Assembly (NCBI GenBank): GCA_944324045.1
Contig: CALUUT010000045.1
Location: 1-36,575 of the forward strand
Source: an uncultured Desulfovibrionaceae bacterium
GTDB taxonomy: Bacteria > Desulfobacterota > Desulfovibrionia > Desulfovibrionales > Desulfovibrionaceae
Length of the DNA stretch: 36,575 nt
Direction of reading: 5' to 3'
Shown here: in pieces, positions 7,266 through 15,349 of the stretch
Position numbering within the stretch: position 1 is the stretch's first letter
Layout of the letters: each line of letters starts with the position of its first letter
Position numbers and translations under genes: made by a program
The notes under the pieces: model-generated
Seen by the model: the letters and a program-made list of their open reading frames with translations, nothing else
What the model was told of the DNA's origin: nothing
The model's database searches: none

Positions 7266-7538
7266 TTACCGGCCGCGCGCCGCACGCTTGGACGCCTTCA
7301 GCGGGTTGACCTTTGCGGAGCCGCCGGCTTCGGCCTTCATGTGCGTGGCGAAGTTGCATCTGCCCGCGGCCCATTTGCGGGCGGGATTGGGGTAGCTGCT
7401 GCAGAACTTCTGATCTTCAAATTCGCGAATGCGGTCGCAGGTGTCGCATTTATCCACAATGGGAGACAGAAGGACGCCGTTTACGGCAATTCCTTCTTCC
7501 GTCTTGACCGCGCCTTCCAGGGTTTTGACGTTGCTCAT
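7266..7538 (-). CDS. PxxKW family cysteine-rich protein
   Basis: The 90-residue protein carries a four-cysteine set (CDTCDR, QKFCSSYPNPARKW, GRCNFATH). The PNPARKW stretch defines the PxxKW family, a group of small cysteine-rich proteins known mainly from sulfate-reducing Desulfovibrionales and relatives. The four Cys probably bind zinc or another metal; the function is unknown. The C-terminus is basic and rich in Lys, Ala and Arg. A very strong AGGAGGAAA site precedes the ATG and a strong terminator follows, so it is a well-expressed single-gene unit. It is one of the best taxonomic markers in this window. Confidence 0.9.
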   Translation of the reverse strand: MSNVKTLEGAVKTEEGIAVNGVLLSPIVDKCDTCDRIREFEDQKFCSSYPNPARKWAAGRCNFATHMKAEAGGSAKVNPLKASKRAARGR

Positions 7539-8153
7539 GGCTATTTCCTCCTAAACGCGCCGCAGCGTGTTTTTATTTGAGAGCTATGCAAAAGACGCCG
7601 CAATCCATGCAATCTCCGTACGTGTATCCGACATGGATGCGCTTTGCATGGGCAAGTGTTTGAAGACGGCGTCAGAAAATCCGCTCAAAAAGAAACGTTT
7701 TCATGATACAGATTGAACCTGATGTCAACAAAAAAGAACAGGGCGCGTCGTAGACTTAATTAAGGACGAAAGGCGTTCCTGTCCGGCGAGCGCGCGCCGG
7801 ATTTTTCCGCAGGGCGCGACGTTATGGATAGCTATATTTTATGGATGCGCGCCATGCCGCGAGACGCGCTTTTGCCGTTTTGCGCGCCGCATTTGGGGTA
7901 TGGCGCGCTGTTTCTTTCATCTTTCGATGAAAAAAGCTTGGCAACCGGACGGATGAGCTATATCTTAGGCCGCGGCGTCGTTTTTGCGTCCTGGATGTTC
8001 AAAAGCGATGCCGGACGGCGCATTTTCAGCAACGGTTTGCGGCCGTGGGAAGGGGGCCTGTTTTCCATAGCCGCAGGCGGCGCAGGCGCGCCTTTGCGCC
8101 GGGCCGCCTGTGAATCGGCCGGGAAAAGAATTTTGGTCAAAAAGCATTTTTCC
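7539..8153. other. Intergenic stretch, no supported gene
   Basis: About 650 bp separate the PxxKW gene from the esterase start. The esterase frame is open upstream for 121 more codons (from 7824), but that part shows no family resemblance and ends before the esterase's own ribosome-binding site. I read it as non-coding and see no RNA gene in it. Confidence 0.5.
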
Positions 8154-8168
8154 TTCTTGAATCAAGAA
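8154..8168. promoter_or_regulatory. Palindrome TTCTTGA-A-TCAAGAA before esterase
   Basis: A perfect 7-bp inverted repeat around one central A ends 18 bp before the esterase ATG, next to its ribosome-binding site. It could be an operator or a small hairpin that affects translation. Confidence 0.45.
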
Positions 8169-8186
8169 GCAGTCACAGGAGAATCC

Positions 8187-8972
8187 ATGAAAATCGGGTG
8201 GTTGTTGTTGCATGGCTTTACGGGAACGCCTTATGAAATGAAGCATCTCGAAGAGGGCCTGCGCGAAACCGGGCATGATGTGGAAAACCCGCTTTTGCCG
8301 GGTCACGGAACCTCGCTTGCCGAGTTTCAGAAAACTTCGTTCAAGGATTGGGCCAAAGGCGCGGAAACCGCTTTTCTTGCTCTGCGCGAACGCGTGGACA
8401 AGGTGTTTGTCTGCGGATTTTCCATGGGCGGCACCCTGGCCCTTGACCTTGCGGTCCGGCATGCCGTCGATGGACTGGTGTGCATCGCCGCTCCTGTGTT
8501 TTTGTATCGGTTCATTCCGTGGGAAGTGCCGTCTCCGTATCTTCCCATGCTTTCGCTTATGATTCAGATCAAGCCGCTCTGGCCTCAGAAAAGAATCCGT
8601 CCCGAAGCGCTGGAGCTTGCTCCGCGTCAGGCGTATGAGGATTTCATTCCTCTGCGGCAACTTCTCTCCCTTAAAGAAGGCGCGGACCGCGTGCGTGAAA
8701 ATCTGCGCAGAGTGAGCGCGCCTGTGCTTGCCCTGCATTGCGCCAAAGATCATACCGTGCCGGTGGGCAGTTCCTTTGAGATAATCAAAAGGGTTTCTTC
8801 GCCCGTGCGCGTCATGGAGCTTTTGAACATAGAAGATTCAAGAGCCGGATATCATCTTTTGCCGACGCATAAGGAAACGCGGGACGCCGTCCTTTCGCTT
8901 ATGAACGCCTTTGAAAAAAGGGTGCTGAGCATGCAGCCCGGACCGGACAGCGAAAACGAGAACAAAAAGTAG
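8187..8972 (+). CDS. Alpha/beta-hydrolase, carboxylesterase (Est30/monoacylglycerol lipase-like)
   Basis: The 261-residue protein begins MKIGWLLLHGFTGTPYEMK, with the HGFTGTP oxyanion loop typical of Est30-type carboxylesterases. The nucleophile elbow is GFSMGG, the acid is in AKDHTVP and the catalytic His is in AGYHLLPTH, so the triad is complete. Such enzymes hydrolyse short to medium acyl esters or monoglycerides in the cytoplasm. The start at 8187 was chosen for its ACAGGAGA site and because similarity begins exactly there. A charged tail rich in Asp, Glu, Asn and Lys ends the protein. The gene stands alone, upstream of the yajC operon by about 240 bp. Confidence 0.92.
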   Translation: MKIGWLLLHGFTGTPYEMKHLEEGLRETGHDVENPLLPGHGTSLAEFQKTSFKDWAKGAETAFLALRERVDKVFVCGFSMGGTLALDLAVRHAVDGLVCIAAPVFLYRFIPWEVPSPYLPMLSLMIQIKPLWPQKRIRPEALELAPRQAYEDFIPLRQLLSLKEGADRVRENLRRVSAPVLALHCAKDHTVPVGSSFEIIKRVSSPVRVMELLNIEDSRAGYHLLPTHKETRDAVLSLMNAFEKRVLSMQPGPDSENENKK

Positions 8973-9213
8973 GGCGTCTCTTTGCAAAAGCGATGCGGAA
9001 AGACTTGAAAGTTTTCCCGCAAGAAGGTAGGTATCCTGTTTTCCTGTTTCAAAGATACAATCAAGCAGCCGCCGGACAAAGCGATGCGGCATGACGCGCC
9101 GTATTGCTCTGTCCGGTGCGGGCTTTGCGCCCGCAAGGCTGTCCCGTCGCTCACATGAGGACGCGATGGGGAACGCATTTTTTACGTACTACCATGCTTT
9201 TTAAGGAGGCACC

Positions 9214-9756
9214 ATGTTTTTGACGTCGATTGCGCACGCGGCCGGTTCCATGGGCGCGGGCGGAGGCGGACAGGCGGCCGGAGGCGGCTCCATGCTCACC
9301 AATATAGCCCCTCTGATTATTATTTTCGCCATCTTTTATTTTCTGATTGTCCGGCCTCAGCAAAGAAAAGCGAAAGAGCATAAAGCCATGCTTGAATCCC
9401 TGAAAAAGGGAGATGAAGTGTTGACGAGCGGCGGCCTTTACGGGACAGTGGTCGCGGTTGACGGCGATGTGCTCACCGTGGACCTTGGAGATTCCAAGGT
9501 GCGCGTGAATCGCACCTATATAAGCAACCTTTCGGCCATCAAGCGTCAGAATGAAGCCCGGGCCGCCAGAATGGCCAAAGGCAAGGCCAAGGGCAAGGAC
9601 AAAGACGCGCCGTTGCGCAAGGAAGAGCTTCCCGAGAAGAGCGCCGGGGAGGCGGACGACACCTTCCCCACGGCCGCCGACCAGGCGAAGACGTTCGAAA
9701 CGCAAGACGAAGGCGGCAAGCCCGACGGAGACGGCGACAAACCTTCTTCCAAGTAA
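9214..9756 (+). CDS. yajC: Sec translocon accessory protein YajC
   Basis: A Gly-rich N-terminus is followed by one membrane segment at about 27-46 (NIAPLIIIFAIFYFLIVRP) and the YajC hallmark RPQQRKAKEHKAML, then the soluble KKGDEVLTSGGLYGTV domain. YajC associates with SecDF in the inner membrane. The protein is 180 residues against the usual ~110. The extra part is a charged, low-complexity tail from about 110 onward (Lys-Ala repeats, then an acidic stretch rich in Asp, Gly and Lys). A strong AAGGAGG site precedes the ATG. secD and secF follow on the same strand. Confidence 0.96.
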   Translation: MFLTSIAHAAGSMGAGGGGQAAGGGSMLTNIAPLIIIFAIFYFLIVRPQQRKAKEHKAMLESLKKGDEVLTSGGLYGTVVAVDGDVLTVDLGDSKVRVNRTYISNLSAIKRQNEARAARMAKGKAKGKDKDAPLRKEELPEKSAGEADDTFPTAADQAKTFETQDEGGKPDGDGDKPSSK

Positions 9757-9870
9757 CAGCCTCTTTTCCGAAACTGTCCGACCTTGCGGGGTATCGGCCG
9801 CGATGCGACGCGCGCGGCGGGCCCTGCAAGGTCTTTTTCCGCTTTAGACCTGTCCCTTTGAGGAGTAGCG

Positions 9871-11469
9871 ATGAAACTGGGTTTGCGTTGGAGAGTGGCG
9901 ATTGCCCTGATTGTGACGGTGGTCGCGGTGATATATGCGTTGCCGAGCCTTCCAAGCGTGAAAGCGTCCGCCCTGGGCCGGTTTTTGCCTGACAAGGAAG
10001 TCAATCTGGGGCTGGATCTGAAAGGCGGCATCAATTTGACGCTTGGGGTGGACGTGGACAAGGCCGTCGAAGTGTCGCTGGCTCAGACCGGGCAGGCTGT
10101 GCGGATGCTTGCGGAGGATAAAGGGATTTACATTATGCGTCCCCGTCCGGCGGCCGGATTCCGGCTGGAGTTCGTCTTGCCGAAATCCGAAAAGCGCGCG
10201 GAACTGGACGCGCTTTTGAAAGAGTCGTTTGGAAACCTTCAGGTTCTTTCCGTCACGCCTCTGGCCAATGGGCAGACGCGCTACACCGTGGCTTTTACGG
10301 ACAGTTACAGGAAAAATGTGGCGGATATGGCCCTGGACCAGGCGGTTCGGACCATCCGCAGCCGTATTGACGAATTCGGGGTCACAGAGCCGGAAATCCG
10401 CAAACAGCAGCAGGGATACCGGATTCAGGTCCAGCTTCCCGGACTGCAGGATCCCAAACGCGCCATGGCGGTCATCGGCAAGACCGGGCATCTTGAATTC
10501 CGGCTGGTGCGCGACGACGTGAATCCGCGGGATATCGCGCGCGGCGTGCTGCCGCCTGGAACCGAAGCGCTCGTTATGGTGGAGCGCCGTCCCGGCGCGC
10601 CCGCGGAAACCGTCGTGCTTGACAAAGACGCGCTCATGACCGGGGAAAACGTCGCCGACGCCCGGCTTGAGTACGACGAGCAGGGGCGTCCGGCCGTGGG
10701 CCTTAATTTCGATTCCCGCGGGGCTGTGCTCTTTGAGCGCGTGACCGGGCAGCATATCGGGCATCGCGTGGCCATAGTGCTTGACGGCAAGGTGTATTCC
10801 GCGCCGGTGATCAAAAATCGCATCCCCGGCGGACGGGCTTCCATTTCCGGCGGATTCTCCACCATAGAGGAAGCGCGCGATCTCGCCCTTGTCCTGCGCG
10901 CCGGCTCCCTGCCGGCTCCTGTCACCATCCTTGAGGAACGCACCGTCGGACCGTCCCTTGGACAGGATTCCATCAACAAAGGCGTCATGGCCGCCATTCT
11001 GGGCGGCGTTCTGGTCGCGGTGTTCATGATCGTGTACTACGGTTTTTCCGGATTTATCGCCGATATCGCCCTTGCGCTGAATCTGGTTTTGATCATCGCG
11101 GGCATGGCCGCTTTCGGCGCGACGCTTACCCTGCCGGGCATCGCCGGCATTGTGCTCACCCTGGGCATGGCGGTTGACGCGAACGTTTTGATCAACGAGC
11201 GCCTGCGCGAAGAGCTCAAACTGGGCCTGACGCCCAAAAAGGCCGTGTCCGTGGCGTATGAGCGCGCGACGTTGACCATCGTCGATGCGAACGTCACCAC
11301 CATCATGGCGGCCGTCATCCTCTATCAGTTCGGCACCGGCCCGATTAAGGGATTCGCCGTCACGCTAAGCCTTGGCATCATCGCGTCCATGTTCACCGCG
11401 GTGTTTGTGACGCATGTGCTCTTTGACCTGTGGAATTCCCTGAAACGGCGGGAAACGCTCAGCGTATAG
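9871..11469 (+). CDS. secD: Protein translocase subunit SecD
   Basis: The 532-residue subunit uses the proton gradient to help pull secreted proteins through SecYEG. Visible are TM1 (9-26), the LGLDLKGGINLTLGVD motif after it, the large periplasmic P1 domain and the family motifs GKVYSAPVIKNRIPGG and GSLPAPVTILEERTVGPSLG. The C-terminal block of five membrane segments includes GMAVDANVLINER, whose Asp takes part in proton transport. A GAGGAG site lies 5 nt before the ATG. It is followed after 10 bp by secF, an operonic spacing. Confidence 0.97.
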   Translation: MKLGLRWRVAIALIVTVVAVIYALPSLPSVKASALGRFLPDKEVNLGLDLKGGINLTLGVDVDKAVEVSLAQTGQAVRMLAEDKGIYIMRPRPAAGFRLEFVLPKSEKRAELDALLKESFGNLQVLSVTPLANGQTRYTVAFTDSYRKNVADMALDQAVRTIRSRIDEFGVTEPEIRKQQQGYRIQVQLPGLQDPKRAMAVIGKTGHLEFRLVRDDVNPRDIARGVLPPGTEALVMVERRPGAPAETVVLDKDALMTGENVADARLEYDEQGRPAVGLNFDSRGAVLFERVTGQHIGHRVAIVLDGKVYSAPVIKNRIPGGRASISGGFSTIEEARDLALVLRAGSLPAPVTILEERTVGPSLGQDSINKGVMAAILGGVLVAVFMIVYYGFSGFIADIALALNLVLIIAGMAAFGATLTLPGIAGIVLTLGMAVDANVLINERLREELKLGLTPKKAVSVAYERATLTIVDANVTTIMAAVILYQFGTGPIKGFAVTLSLGIIASMFTAVFVTHVLFDLWNSLKRRETLSV

Positions 11470-11479
11470 GAGAGGCTTC

Positions 11480-12574
11480 ATGGCGCTTACGTTTATAAAA
11501 AGACAGACCCATATTGATTTTGTGGGCAATCGCAGAAAGTTTTATATCCTTTCCATTGTGGTCATTTTAATCGGGATTGTTTCGCTTGTCGTCAAAGGCG
11601 GGCCGCGCTACGGCATCGATTTTGCCGGCGGGACCGTCATTCAGGTCAAGTTCGACGCGCCTGTGACGGATGAGCAGGTAAAAGACGCGCTCGCCGGCGT
11701 GGAGTTGCCCGGCATTGTCGTGCAGCAGTTCGGCAGCGCCGCGGAAAGCGAATTTCTCATTCGCGCTTCCAATCTTCAGGAAACCATGGAGAATCTGCGC
11801 GCCGTCATCTTACACGCCCTTGCGGAACATATCCCGGACGCCAGGGCCGACATTCAGCGCGTGGAAATGGTCGGCCCCAAGGTGGGTTCGGATCTGCGCG
11901 GCATGGCCATTGAGGCGTTGTATTTCGCCACCCTGCTCATAGCCATTTATATTTCCGGGCGTTTTGAACACCGCTGGCTCATGGCCGCGCTTATGGCCGT
12001 GGTGCTTGGCGGCGCGCTGTATTTCCTGGGGCGGCTTGGCGTTTCAAAGTCGTGGCTGGTGCTTGTCGCCACGGTTTTAACCTGCGCGCTGTGCTGGAAG
12101 CTCAAGCTCGTGTACGCCCTGGGCGCCGTGGTGGGCCTGATTCATGATATCGTCGTCACCATCGGATTTCTCTCGGTCTTCAATATCGAGATAGATTTGA
12201 CCATTGTCGCGGCCCTTTTGACCATCATCGGGTATTCGTTAAACGACACCATCGTCGTGTATGACCGCATCCGGGAAAATCAGGCGGCCAAGAGATACCC
12301 GACGTTCAGCGAAAATATCAATGCGAGCATCAACCAGACCCTGTCCCGCACGATTCTGACTTCGCTGACGACGCTGCTTGTTCTTGTGGTGTTGCTTTTC
12401 CTTGGCGGCAACATCATTCATGATTTTTCGCTGACCATGATCGTCGGCGTTGTTGCGGGCATCTATTCCACGGTTTTTATCTCCAGCCCCATTCTGCTCG
12501 CCTTTGGCGAGCCCAAGCAGACTGTGCGCAAAAAGAACAAGATCGAATTCGACAAGCAGGGCGCTGTGGTGTAG
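11480..12574 (+). CDS. secF: Protein translocase subunit SecF, enlarged
   Basis: SecF hallmarks are TM1 (21-38), GIDFAGGTVIQ at 45-55, VGPKVGSDLRG at 131-141, GLIHDIVVT, and GYSLNDTIVVYDRIREN in the C-terminal membrane block. The protein is 364 residues, longer than typical (~310-325). Residues about 166-208, between the RFEHRW and KLVYALGAV segments, form an insertion with two hydrophobic stretches (LMAALMAVVLGGALYFL and WLVLVATVLTCAL). Canonical SecF has no such pair there. The insertion keeps the topology of the rest, because two segments are added. A GGAGAGG site precedes the ATG. A strong terminator at 12605 closes the operon. Confidence 0.96.
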   Translation: MALTFIKRQTHIDFVGNRRKFYILSIVVILIGIVSLVVKGGPRYGIDFAGGTVIQVKFDAPVTDEQVKDALAGVELPGIVVQQFGSAAESEFLIRASNLQETMENLRAVILHALAEHIPDARADIQRVEMVGPKVGSDLRGMAIEALYFATLLIAIYISGRFEHRWLMAALMAVVLGGALYFLGRLGVSKSWLVLVATVLTCALCWKLKLVYALGAVVGLIHDIVVTIGFLSVFNIEIDLTIVAALLTIIGYSLNDTIVVYDRIRENQAAKRYPTFSENINASINQTLSRTILTSLTTLLVLVVLLFLGGNIIHDFSLTMIVGVVAGIYSTVFISSPILLAFGEPKQTVRKKNKIEFDKQGAVV

Positions 12575-12604
12575 AAAAAACAGCGTCGCGCCGTCGCATT
12601 TTCT

Positions 12605-12631
12605 GGGGAGCCTAGGCTCCCCAATTTTTTT
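12605..12631 (+). terminator. Terminator of yajC-secD-secF
   Basis: The 18-bp perfect palindrome GGGGAGCCTAGGCTCCCC is followed by AA and seven T. It lies 30 bp after the secF stop. Confidence 0.92.
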
Positions 12632-12637
12632 GCGCTT

Positions 12638-12734
12638 CAGCCGGTTTCGCGCCGCGAAACGCGCGAAGAAAAAAACGCCCGTGCAGCGGGCGGGCATGAT
12701 TGGCCGGTTGTGCGAACAGCCGGTTCCGCGCCGC
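12638..12734. repeat. Direct repeat CAGCCGGTTYCGCGCCGC
   Basis: The 18-bp copies at 12638-12655 and 12717-12734 differ at one base. They flank a minus-strand terminator-like hairpin in the 374-bp gap between secF and the QueG-like gene. The rest of this gap holds a short AACGCGCGATA direct repeat and the promoter listed separately; no gene is seen. Confidence 0.6.
12669..12692 (-). terminator. Minus-strand terminator with no assigned gene
   Basis: On the minus strand, CGCCCG and CGGGCG form a perfect 6-bp stem (12676-12681 with 12687-12692) around a 5-nt loop, followed by seven T (12669-12675). No minus-strand gene is recognised upstream of it. Confidence 0.6.
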
Positions 12735-12869
12735 AATCGAAACAGAAACGCGCGCCCGCAGAACCAAAACCGGCAAGACTGAAATCGAACAACGCGCGAT
12801 ACGCAACGCGCGATAAACGTCATAAAGGACGAACAACATAAAGAACGCGCCAGCGAGCGAACGCGGGCC

Positions 12870-12898
12870 TTGCGCGCGGCCGCCTTGCCGCATATAGT
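12870..12898 (+). promoter_or_regulatory. Sigma70-type promoter of the QueG-like gene
   Basis: TTGCGC (12870-12875) and TATAGT (12893-12898) are separated by 17 bp, 51 bp before the ATG at 12949. The -35 sequence is identical to that of the tRNA-Ala promoter. Confidence 0.6.
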
Positions 12899-12913
12899 CG
12901 CGTGTATGGCAAG
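12884..12913. promoter_or_regulatory. Inverted repeat over the -10 box
   Basis: CTTGCC (12884-12889) and GGCAAG (12908-12913) flank the TATAGT box symmetrically, with partial inner symmetry (CATA/TATG). The position suits a repressor operator. Confidence 0.4.
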
Positions 12914-12948
12914 AAGCGGGCGCGCAACAATAAAAGGAGGACGCCGCC

Positions 12949-13716
12949 ATGACGCCGGATGATCTGAAACGCGCGATTTGCGCAAAAGCGCATGAGTTAG
13001 GCGCGAACCTGGTCCGTTCCTGTTCCGTGCGCATGTGGGAGACTCATCCCATGCAGTCCCCGGAATTCTGGCCGCATGCCATCTGGCCATGGGCGGAAAA
13101 CGTGATTGTGCTTGGCATTCCTTTGTATGCGCCGATGATCCGCACCACGCCGTCCATGGTGTATCAGGATTTGTATGATACGAGCAACCGCGTGCTGGAT
13201 GATATCGCCTACCGCCTGACGAATTATATCGTAACCGGGCTGGGATACAGGGCCATATTCTTTCCGCGGGACTGCTACTACAATATTGAAGCGCTTGAAG
13301 CGAACCCCAATGCGGCGTTTTCCCATGTCGTCGCGGGATACTATGCGGGCATGGGCAGCATCGGCGACAGTCATAACCTTCTGACGAAAGAATTCGGCCC
13401 CCGCGTGCGCCTTGTTTCCGTCGTGACGGACGCGCCGCTGACGCCTGACGCCATGCTGCAGAAAAACGTATGCATCCATTGCGGAAAGTGCCTGCAAAGC
13501 TGCCCGTCGCAGTGTTTCCGGAAAAACGGAGACGCCATTTATGATATGGATAAAACAGCGTGCACCCGCTACCACATCATGCTCAAAAAGCAGCGTCACT
13601 GGCCCTGCGGCGTGTGCGTCAGCGTGTGCCCGGTCGGAGAGGACATGAAGGCGTATCGGGGAGAGCGTATGATTTCCGAAGACGGCATACGCCATTGCCA
13701 GGCGTTTGGCTCATAA
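12949..13716 (+). CDS. QueG-like double [4Fe-4S] cluster protein
   Basis: The 255-residue protein ends in a bacterial ferredoxin module: C175-x2-C178-x2-C181-x3-C185-P, then C220-x2-C223-x3-C227-P, with C205 between. The N-terminal two thirds (e.g. NVIVLGIPLY, GYYAGMGSIGDSHNLLT, FGPRVRLVSVVTDAPLTP) resemble the cobalamin-binding part of epoxyqueuosine reductase QueG and the reductive-dehalogenase fold. It is shorter than QueG (~350-380) and lacks the C-terminal HEAT-like repeats, so it is a family relative and not clearly QueG itself. The substrate is unknown; the flavin/B12 contact residues cannot be confirmed by eye. A very strong AAAGGAGGA site precedes the ATG. Confidence 0.8.
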   Translation: MTPDDLKRAICAKAHELGANLVRSCSVRMWETHPMQSPEFWPHAIWPWAENVIVLGIPLYAPMIRTTPSMVYQDLYDTSNRVLDDIAYRLTNYIVTGLGYRAIFFPRDCYYNIEALEANPNAAFSHVVAGYYAGMGSIGDSHNLLTKEFGPRVRLVSVVTDAPLTPDAMLQKNVCIHCGKCLQSCPSQCFRKNGDAIYDMDKTACTRYHIMLKKQRHWPCGVCVSVCPVGEDMKAYRGERMISEDGIRHCQAFGS

Positions 13717-13760
13717 CGGCGCGTGAAGGCGTCTGGGGCGTCTTTCCCGGCTGTTTCGCG

Positions 13761-13783
13761 AAAAAGGCCGCGATGCGGCGGCC
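13761..13783 (-). terminator. Terminator of the CapA-family gene
   Basis: On the minus strand GGCCGC and GCGGCC form a 6-bp stem with a 6-nt loop, followed by TTTTT. It begins 28 bp after the capA-like stop. Confidence 0.75.
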
Positions 13784-13810
13784 CTGGAGAAAAAACGGAC
13801 GCGGCGCGCC

Positions 13811-14992
13811 TTATTGCGGGTCTTGGGGCTCGTTTTGCGCGTCGTATATCGTGTAAAAGCCGTCTTCATCAGGCGGGACGCTGACGCCAAGAAAATCGAG
13901 CACTTCCCAGTTGATGGCGTCAAGGCGGGCCTTAAGCCCGTTTTCCAGGGGCGCGAGCCCTGTTCGCGCCTGAAGCGATTCCGCGGGAAGAGCCGGATAC
14001 ACCGTCAGGACAGGCCCTTTGCCCGGGATGTATGCCGTGCCGACCCAGGTCGGCATAAGCCGCACGCGTTGCAGCGCGATGCGCTGTTCCGGGCTTTTGC
14101 GCGCTACGTCCAGGCTTAAAATAATGGCGCGCTCGCGCGGCAGGGTGCGTTGCGCTGAAATGAAATTGCCCAAAGACCAGGCGACGACTTGCGTTTTCCC
14201 GTGTTCCCGCACGATCTCCACAGGCTGGAGAACATGCGGATGCGCCCCCACGACAATGTCCGCCCCATGCCGCAGGCACAGGGCCGCAAGCTGTTTTTGC
14301 CGGTCCGAGGGCGCGGTCTGGTATTCTTCGCCCCAGTGCAGGGCCGCGATGATGATCTCCGCTTCCTGTTCCTGCAGCCAGGCGATATCGCGCGCCAGCC
14401 GTTCTTCATCCAGATCCGGAACCGTCAGCCCGCCCAGTTGGGCCGGCGTCAGCGGCGCATTGACCCCGTAGCTTCCGTTGACGATGCCGATTGCGACGCC
14501 TTTGCGCCGTATGATGAGCGGGCGGGGCGGCGCGCCGGCCGGGAAGACGCCTGTGACTTCAAATCCGGATTCGCGTAAAATGCGGCGGGTGCGTTCAGCG
14601 CCGCGCGCGCCCTGGTCAAGAATGTGATTGTTGGCAAGCAAAAGGGTGCTGAAGCCCGTTTTTTTCAGGGCCGCCGCCAAAGCGTCCGGCGTATTGAACG
14701 CAGGATATCCCGTATAAGGCTTTCGGCCGCCAAGCACGGTTTCAAAATTGCCGATGACCGCGTCTCCCCTGAGAAACGGGGCTATATGCTGAAATTGCGG
14801 CTCAAAGTCGTAGCCTTGCGCGGCTTCGTTCCAGGCATGGCTGAGCTGCGTTTCATGCATCATGATGTCGCCCACAAAGTCAAGGCGCAGGGGAACGACG
14901 AGCGCCAAAAGCCCCAGAGCCGGAAACCGGCATGCGCAAAGGCGCCGGATGCACGCCAGAAGGAAGGCCGTGACGGGATGCTGTGTCTTCAT
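13811..14992 (-). CDS. CapA-family (PGA-synthesis type) metallophosphatase-like protein
   Basis: Family landmarks in this 393-residue protein are LDFVGDIMMHETQ near the N-terminus, GNFETVLGG, LLANNHILDQG, AALHWGEEYQ, IVVGAHPHVLQPVEI and WSLGNFISAQR. These are the conserved blocks of CapA proteins, a calcineurin-like fold with Asp, Asn and His metal ligands. CapA itself acts in poly-gamma-glutamate capsule synthesis, but most family members stand alone and have no proven role. No capB or capC is nearby, so I do not assign a capsule function. Hydrophobic stretches at about 7-16 and 23-35 suggest a signal anchor. The start is uncertain: ATG 14992 has only a weak site, and in-frame ATG 15013 is possible. 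Confidence 0.85.
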   Translation of the reverse strand: MKTQHPVTAFLLACIRRLCACRFPALGLLALVVPLRLDFVGDIMMHETQLSHAWNEAAQGYDFEPQFQHIAPFLRGDAVIGNFETVLGGRKPYTGYPAFNTPDALAAALKKTGFSTLLLANNHILDQGARGAERTRRILRESGFEVTGVFPAGAPPRPLIIRRKGVAIGIVNGSYGVNAPLTPAQLGGLTVPDLDEERLARDIAWLQEQEAEIIIAALHWGEEYQTAPSDRQKQLAALCLRHGADIVVGAHPHVLQPVEIVREHGKTQVVAWSLGNFISAQRTLPRERAIILSLDVARKSPEQRIALQRVRLMPTWVGTAYIPGKGPVLTVYPALPAESLQARTGLAPLENGLKARLDAINWEVLDFLGVSVPPDEDGFYTIYDAQNEPQDPQ

Positions 14993-15124
14993 ATGCGTTT
15001 TCTCATTCGGCATGCGGATAAAAGAACATGCAATCCGCTTAAAGGGACGAAGCCGCAAAGTCAAGCAATACGGCGGCAAAGTCCTTCAGGGCGTTGCGCC
15101 TTTGAGCGAAGGCGCGCATCCTCT

Positions 15125-15232
15125 CCCAGGCTTTGCGCCCATCTGGCGCCCCGCGGGAAAAGGCGGGGGCGGGCTCTATGGCCTTTTGGCCTTCGGTCCC
15201 AAACTACAAAGGAAGACAGAGGAAAAACAGAG
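15125..15232 (-). repeat. Dispersed ~104-bp repeat, copy 1
   Basis: Read on the minus strand, this matches copies at 16191 and 29030. Shared blocks include CTTCCT, ACC-CC-GCCAAAAGGCCATA, CCGCCTTTTCCCGCGGGGC and CAGATGGGCGC. The central GGCCAAAAGGCC and the flanking GC-rich inverted arms predict a folded structure. This copy lies between the divergent capA-like and comF genes, inside the 357-bp gap at 14993-15349, which holds nothing else recognised. Confidence 0.8.
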
Positions 15233-15349
15233 CGGGCGCTTCCTGTTGACATTCCCGGCGGGCGCGGCGAGAATGCCGAAGGCGAAGGAATCGTTTTTGC
15301 GCCTTTTGGGAAAAAGAGGCGCGTGGATTTTTTGATGGAGAAAATCGGC

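Noticed and set aside
7096..7374. 93-codon N-terminal extension of the M20 peptidase
   Set aside because: It crosses a strong terminator and overlaps the PxxKW gene, and resembles nothing; ATG 7095 has a ribosome-binding site.
7824..8186. 121-codon N-terminal extension of the esterase
   Set aside because: Family similarity starts at 8187, which has its own ribosome-binding site and a palindrome just upstream; the extension has no domain or signal.
12612..13034. 140-codon minus-strand frame upstream of the QueG-like gene
   Set aside because: It overlaps the QueG-like start and its promoter, is dominated by Arg and Ala as expected from GC-rich antisense frames, and contains the terminator hairpin.
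14624..15349. Long upstream extension of comF
   Set aside because: It is antisense to the capA-like gene and runs through repeat copy 1; the zinc-ribbon start at 15350 fits the family length.
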